Notes under the pieces: model-generated
What the model saw: the letters and a program-made list of their open reading frames with translations, nothing else
The model's database searches: none
Told to the model about the DNA's origin: nothing
Shown: positions 61,101-64,000 of the stretch, piece after piece
Layout: every line of letters begins with the position of its first letter
Numbering within the stretch: position 1 is the stretch's first letter
NCBI RefSeq assembly: GCF_003427025.1
Contig: NZ_QVAI01000022.1
Location: forward strand, 62,001 to 126,000
Direction of reading: 5' to 3'
Origin: Jiangella endophytica
GTDB lineage: Bacteria > Actinomycetota > Actinomycetes > Jiangellales > Jiangellaceae
Length of the DNA: 64,000 bases
Program-made: the position numbers and the translations under genes

Positions 61101-61438
61101 GCGACGTCGCCGGCGTCGAGATGGCCACGCCGCTGTCCCCGCCGGCCGAGCCGGTCGAGGCCGACATCGCCCCGCACGTGGGCACCTACGAGCGCACCAG
61201 CGTCCGGCTCGACGTCTGGCAGGCCGAGACCGGGCCGAAGCTGCGGATGACGATGACCCGCGACGTGGCCGGGCTGGACGAGGAGCCGAAGGAGCTGGAC
61301 CTCGTGCCCGTGCGGGACGGGCTGTACGTGACCCGCTTGCCCGGCAACGAGACGTGGACGCCGGTGACGTTCTACCAGCTGGCCGACGGGTCGCCGTACG
61401 TGCATCTCGGGGTCCGCGCGACGCCGAAGGTCGCCTGA
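58112..61438 (+). CDS. fusion of S9 prolyl-oligopeptidase-like peptidase and beta-lactamase-fold serine hydrolase
   Basis: 1108 aa with GTG start overlapping dppF. Residues ~1-380 form a WD40/TolB-like propeller (repeated AWSPDG). Residues ~385-646 are the S9 alpha/beta hydrolase: GYSYGGFM holds the serine, NDDRCPPEQ the aspartate, GASHLF the histidine. Where S9 enzymes normally stop (RRIVDWVTQYT) the frame continues through SKKESP into a second enzyme, ~649-1108, of the class C beta-lactamase/D-aminopeptidase fold: SITK (catalytic serine and lysine), YCNSGF and HDGNT. A Shine-Dalgarno and ATG at the junction allow separate synthesis of the second half. No signal peptide; both activities are cytoplasmic. 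Confidence 0.88.
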   Translation: MTSEQTRPPTPDDVLALAVPAEPALSPDGTRVAYVLKGSDAEADENVSSLWLVETGGGEPRRLTHGRADASPAWSPDGSSLAFLRAADGPPQLWLLPLAGGEPAALTDLPKGAGAPVWSPDGTRIAFAAVVDTTGQQDTDPIVLDRLGYKADGAGLLRGLRQHVHVVDVATGTTTRLTEGDWSAGAPAWSPDGARLAFSAATSADADLTMESSVYVMPADGGPLGDPVGELRAAGPVTWTRDGGALVVVGMARAAVGHQRLYRVPLDGGPAVDLTADLDRNVMPGGPGYPGGLPQLAGDGSTVVFCARDRGCTHVYAAAVDGGPVRPLLGGAGRVVSGLSVAGERAALVVAGPGSYGEVALADVGTGAETTLTAHSPADLALPVAEERVFTVSDGTEVHGWLLRPAGAGTGRPGPLLLDIHGGPHNAWSPAPDVGHSYHQQLVRQGWAVLLLNPRASDGYGEAFFTAAVGRWGLADERDFLEPLDQLVAEGVADPDRLAVTGYSYGGFMTCWLTGRTDRFAAAIPGGSLTDLTSFAGTSDAGHYLAAFETAVPFADPERAAAQSPYTNVAAVTTPTLLLHGLNDDRCPPEQAEQWFAALRARGVPARLVLYPGASHLFILAGRPSHRLDYARRIVDWVTQYTSKKESPMTSITAPTLDRDHWQRRLAELADRYRVPGAALGIARGDETLELAHGVTNVDTGVEATPDTLFQIGSITKVWTATVVMALADAGKLDLDEPVVTYLPELRLADEDATARVTMRHLLTHTSGIDGDFFLDTGRGDDCLEKYVAALAGLPLNHPLGATWSYCNSGFTTAGRVIEKLTGQTWDTAMRELLYTPLGLTHTVTLPDDALLYRTAVGHVHEEDEPYRRAPIWVLPRSAGPAGLITATVADVLTFARMHLAGGVAADGTRVLAESTAAAMRDEQVRLPDPYTLADSWGLGWFRLDWNGTRLFGHDGNTIGQSAFLRVLPDQDVAVTLLTNGGHTRDLYETLIREICRDVAGVEMATPLSPPAEPVEADIAPHVGTYERTSVRLDVWQAETGPKLRMTMTRDVAGLDEEPKELDLVPVRDGLYVTRLPGNETWTPVTFYQLADGSPYVHLGVRATPKVA
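60041..60058 (+). other. internal ribosome-binding site and start codon inside the S9 / beta-lactamase fusion
   Basis: AAGAAGGAGAGCCCGATG: a near-perfect Shine-Dalgarno placed 7 nt before an in-frame ATG (60056-60058), exactly at the domain junction. It would give a free 460-aa beta-lactamase-fold protein (60056-61438) in addition to the full fusion. It probably marks where two genes merged by loss of a stop codon. Confidence 0.6.
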
Positions 61439-61442
61439 CGCT

Positions 61443-62273
61443 GTGGGGGAGGTCGAGGGGGAGCTGCGCGACGCGTTCGCGGCGGCCGGCGTGACCGGGT
61501 TCCTGCACGCGACCGACCTCGCCTCGGGTGCCGAGGCGGGCGTCGATCCGGACGCCCCGGTCGTCACCGCGAGCGTGTTCAAGATCCCGGTGCTGGTCGA
61601 GCTGTGCCGGCAGTTCGCCGCCGGCGAGCGGGCGCACACCGACCGAATGCGCGTGCCGGCCGGCGGGCGGACGCTCGGCCCGACCGGTCTGTCGGTGATG
61701 CTCGACGACGCGGACCTGTCGTTGCGCGACGTCGCGTACCTGATGATGAGCGTCAGCGACAACCACGCGACGGACGCGCTCATGGCGCTGCTCGGCCGCG
61801 AGCGCATCAACGCCGGCATGGCGGCGCTCGGACTGCCCGGGACGGTGCTCGAGGAGGACTGCGCCGGACTGTTCCGCATCATCGAGGCGGACGGCCTCGG
61901 CGGGGTGCTGGACCCCGAGACGACCAACCGCAGCACACCGCGTGAGACGACGACGCTGCTGCGCCGGATCTGGACCGCCGACGGATTGCCGGAACAGGCC
62001 TGCGCCGAGGCCCGCAGAATCATGGGACTTCAGGTCTGGCCGCACCGGCTCACCTCCGGCTTTCCGGACGATGATGTGAAGGTGAGCGGCAAGACCGGCA
62101 CGTTGTCGCACGTGCGCAACGAGGTGGGCGTCGTCGAGTACCCCGACGGCGCGGCGTACGCGGTCGCGGTGTTCCTGCGGCTGCCCGGGCCTGCGTTCCG
62201 CAACCCGGCGGCCGACGCCGTCATCGGCACGGCCGCGCGGATCGCCGTCGACCACCTGCGGGCGGCCCGATGA
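61443..62273 (+). CDS. cytoplasmic class A beta-lactamase-like serine hydrolase (PenP family)
   Basis: 276 aa from the GTG at 61443, 4 bp after the fusion gene. SVFK (S44, K47), SVSDNHATD (the SDN element) and VSGKTGTLS (the KTG element) are all in order. There is no signal peptide, and I see no clear equivalent of the deacylation glutamate (ExxN) of true class A beta-lactamases, so antibiotic hydrolysis is doubtful. Proteins of this type often serve as peptidases or esterases. Its setting between peptidases suggests action on imported peptides. The stop overlaps the next ATG by 4 nt. Confidence 0.85.
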   Translation: MGEVEGELRDAFAAAGVTGFLHATDLASGAEAGVDPDAPVVTASVFKIPVLVELCRQFAAGERAHTDRMRVPAGGRTLGPTGLSVMLDDADLSLRDVAYLMMSVSDNHATDALMALLGRERINAGMAALGLPGTVLEEDCAGLFRIIEADGLGGVLDPETTNRSTPRETTTLLRRIWTADGLPEQACAEARRIMGLQVWPHRLTSGFPDDDVKVSGKTGTLSHVRNEVGVVEYPDGAAYAVAVFLRLPGPAFRNPAADAVIGTAARIAVDHLRAAR

Positions 62274-63409
62274 GCGGCGTCGCGGCGATGACGGCCGACC
62301 TGCGGACGCTGGTCGAGTGCGAGTCGCCGTCGGCCGACCGCGCGGCGGTGGCGACGTCCGCGGACGTCGTCGCCGACCTCGGCGAGCGGCTGACCGGCGC
62401 GGCGCCCGAGCGCATCGTCGTCGACGGGAGGACGCACCTGCGCTGGCGGTTCGGACCGCCCGGTGTGCTCCTGCTGGGCCACCACGACACCGTCTGGCCG
62501 GTCGGCTCGCTGGCCGAGCACCCGTGGCGGGTCGAGGACGGGCGCGCCTACGGGCCGGGTTGCTTCGACATGAAGGCCGGGCTGGTGCAGTTGTTCCACT
62601 CGCTCTCGGGGTTGTCGTCGCTCGACGGGATCACCGTGCTGGTCACCGGCGACGAGGAGCTGGGCGCGCTGACGTCGCGGCCGCTGCTGCACGAGGAGGC
62701 GGCCCGGGCCGACGCGGCGTTCGTGCTGGAGGCCTCCGCCGACGGCGGCGCCCTGAAGACCGCGCGCAAGGGCGTCGCCTGGTACGAGGTGCGGGTCACC
62801 GGCCGGGCGGCGCACGCCGGGCTGGAACCGTGGAACGGTGTCAACGCAGTGGTCGAGCTGGCGCACCAGGTGCTGGCGATCGCCGCGCTGGACCGCGGGC
62901 CCGACGGCGCCACCGTCACACCCACCCTGACCGCCGCCGGCACCACCGCGAACACCGTGCCCGCGACGGCGTCCGTGCACGTCGACGCACGGGTTCCGAC
63001 CGCGGAGGAGCTGCGGCGGGTCGACGACGGCCTGTTCGCGCTCGCGCCGCGGCTGACCGGCGCCGAGGTCGACGTGGTCCGCGGGCCGCGGCACCCGCCG
63101 TTCGAGCCGTCGTCGTCGGCCGCGCTGTACGCGCTGGCGTGCTCGGTGGCGGAGCGGCTCGGGCTGGGTCCGCTGGCGTCGGCGCACGTGGGCGGCGCCT
63201 CGGACGGCAACATCGTCGCCGGCGACGGCACCCCGACGCTGGACGGGCTGGGCGCCGTCGGTGCCGGGGCGCACGCGCCGGGTGAGTACGTCCTCGTCGA
63301 CGAGCTGCCACGGCGGGCCGCACTGCTCGCCGGGCTGGTCGACGCCGTCCGCGACGGCTCGTCGTCCAGCACGAACCCGGACGCCGCGGATCGGACCGGA
63401 CGACCATGA
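62270..63409 (+). CDS. M20-family metallopeptidase (carboxypeptidase G2-like)
   Basis: 379 aa. LLLGHHDTVWPVGS holds the first zinc histidine and the aspartate, GPGCFDMKAGLVQ the bridging aspartate, and TGDEELGAL the catalytic and metal glutamates. RAAHAGLEPWNGVNAVVELAHQVL is the dimerisation-domain signature of the glutamate-carboxypeptidase branch. It removes C-terminal residues or opens acylated amino acids. Overlaps of 4 nt with both neighbours place it firmly in the operon. Metal ligands are complete, so it should be active. Confidence 0.93.
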   Translation: MSGVAAMTADLRTLVECESPSADRAAVATSADVVADLGERLTGAAPERIVVDGRTHLRWRFGPPGVLLLGHHDTVWPVGSLAEHPWRVEDGRAYGPGCFDMKAGLVQLFHSLSGLSSLDGITVLVTGDEELGALTSRPLLHEEAARADAAFVLEASADGGALKTARKGVAWYEVRVTGRAAHAGLEPWNGVNAVVELAHQVLAIAALDRGPDGATVTPTLTAAGTTANTVPATASVHVDARVPTAEELRRVDDGLFALAPRLTGAEVDVVRGPRHPPFEPSSSAALYALACSVAERLGLGPLASAHVGGASDGNIVAGDGTPTLDGLGAVGAGAHAPGEYVLVDELPRRAALLAGLVDAVRDGSSSSTNPDAADRTGRP

Positions 63410-64000
63410 CCAGCGTCCCGGAGCGGAGGATCATCGACGACATGGCTGCTCAGCCCGCCACCGTCGCCCGCCTGACCATCCGTGAGCTGTCCGCGCTCAG
63501 CGAGCTCGAGGACGTCTACGCGCTGTTCGACCGCATCTGGCAGCCGGACCGGTCCAACCCGCCCGTCACCGTCGAGCACCTGCGCGCGCTCACCCACGCC
63601 GGCAACTACCTCGCCGGCGCCTTCGACGGCGACGAGCTGATCGGGGCCTGCGTCGGGTTCTTCGCCGCGCCGCCGGGCCGGTCGCTGCATTCGCACGTCG
63701 CCGGCGTCTCGTCCGCCGCCCGCGGCCGGCACGTCGGGTTCGCGCTCAAGGCGCACCAGCGCGAGTGGGCGCTGGAGCGCGGGCTCAGTGAGATCACCTG
63801 GACATTCGACCCGCTGGTGCGCCGCAACGCTTACTTCAACCTGGCCAAGCTGCAGGCCCGGCCGGGCGACTACCTGGTCGACTTCTACGGCGACATGGAC
63901 GACGCCATCAACGGCGGGCAGGGCAGCGACCGGCTGCTGATGCGCTGGCGGCTGGACGCGCCGGAGGTGGTGGCGGCCTGCGCGGCCGGTGGCGGCACCG
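63406..64000 (+). CDS. GNAT-superfamily acetyltransferase-like protein (partial, runs off the window)
   Basis: The first 198 codons are present from the ATG at 63406, which overlaps the M20 stop; an internal ATG at 63442 is an alternative start. LTIRELSALSELEDVYALFDRIWQ, SHVAGVSSAARGRHVGFALKAHQREWALERG and ITWTFDPLVRRNAYFNLAKL match the COG3375-type predicted acetyltransferases, in which RGRHVG takes the acetyl-CoA loop position. It is the last visible member of the cluster, and the 3' end is missing. Substrate unknown; acetylation of an amino acid or peptide product would fit the neighbours (inference). Confidence 0.88.
   Translation, partial: MTSVPERRIIDDMAAQPATVARLTIRELSALSELEDVYALFDRIWQPDRSNPPVTVEHLRALTHAGNYLAGAFDGDELIGACVGFFAAPPGRSLHSHVAGVSSAARGRHVGFALKAHQREWALERGLSEITWTFDPLVRRNAYFNLAKLQARPGDYLVDFYGDMDDAINGGQGSDRLLMRWRLDAPEVVAACAAGGGT

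Noticed and set aside
57752-62023. 1423-codon minus-strand frame, the longest antisense frame in the window
   Set aside because: No signal, domain or ribosome-binding site. The plus strand carries complete Walker, S9 and beta-lactamase motifs.
61443-62273. reading this gene as an antibiotic-resistance beta-lactamase
   Set aside because: SxxK, SDN and KTG motifs are present, but there is no signal peptide and no clear deacylation glutamate, and the gene sits in a peptide-catabolic operon.

Overview
The window is very GC-rich, with strong G/C preference at third codon positions, frequent GTG starts and many 4-nt ATGA/GTGA gene overlaps. Together with twin-arginine secreted enzymes, a mycothiol-dependent nitroreductase homologue, a paired clpP1-clpP2, several ECF sigma factors and a sigma-R-type promoter, this points to a high-GC actinomycete. 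Jiangellales or a related order is my guess; no rRNA or other marker in the window fixes the genus.

Layout. (1) 1-8.25 kb: carbohydrate region with the tail of a sugar-binding protein, a secreted 1089-aa (alpha/alpha)-barrel glycosidase-like protein, a 1417-aa GH31/golvesin-like/SGNH esterase fusion, and a relic of an alpha-L-rhamnosidase C-terminus. (2) 8.29-12.03 kb: an M48 membrane protease paired with a soluble VirD4/TraG-like ATPase, divergent from a 38-aa ORF translationally coupled to an endolysin-like amidase. (3) 12.1-15.3 kb: amidase-signature enzyme, F420-type oxidoreductase, a 96-bp inverted-repeat element and an IclR regulator. (4) 15.4-20.3 kb: pepN / Rv2466c-like nitroreductase / rpiB / nei2, in the same order and orientation as M. 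tuberculosis Rv2467-Rv2464c. A GGAAT-N18-GTT promoter precedes the nitroreductase gene.

(5) 20.3-46.1 kb: mostly accessory genes. They include a SpoIIE-type phosphatase, an exported flavin amine oxidase with an exported Rid protein, a TetR/cupin pair with two operators, a DGPF/ECF42 pair, an ECF sigma/anti-sigma-like/secreted-protein operon, purC and an AlkD homologue. A five-gene operon then encodes two FGGY kinases, a DeoR regulator, a histidine phosphatase and a 2-hydroxyacid dehydrogenase. Divergent from it are a second DeoR, a UgpB-like ABC importer lacking an ATPase gene, a UgpQ-like phosphodiesterase and a TagC-like secreted beta-propeller; together they read as a glycerophosphodiester or teichoic-acid-fragment scavenging locus. 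Rid, YnfA, GNAT and ArsR-SRPBCC genes follow. (6) 46.1-50.9 kb: tRNA-Gly(TCC), tRNA-Pro(TGG), tig, clpP1, clpP2 and clpX. This is the other half of the block that lies next to nei2 in M. tuberculosis, so regions 4 and 6 are one conserved neighbourhood separated by about 26 kb.

(7) 51-64 kb: a tightly packed same-strand cluster: N-acyl-D-amino-acid deacylase, a dipeptide-type ABC importer with one permease fused to an ATPase, an S9 peptidase fused to a beta-lactamase-fold hydrolase (with an internal Shine-Dalgarno and ATG at the junction), a cytoplasmic PenP-like serine hydrolase, an M20 metallopeptidase and a GNAT protein cut by the window end. The parts suggest uptake and intracellular breakdown of peptides or acylated amino acids, perhaps containing D-residues.

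No insertion sequence, CRISPR array, rRNA or replication origin was seen.
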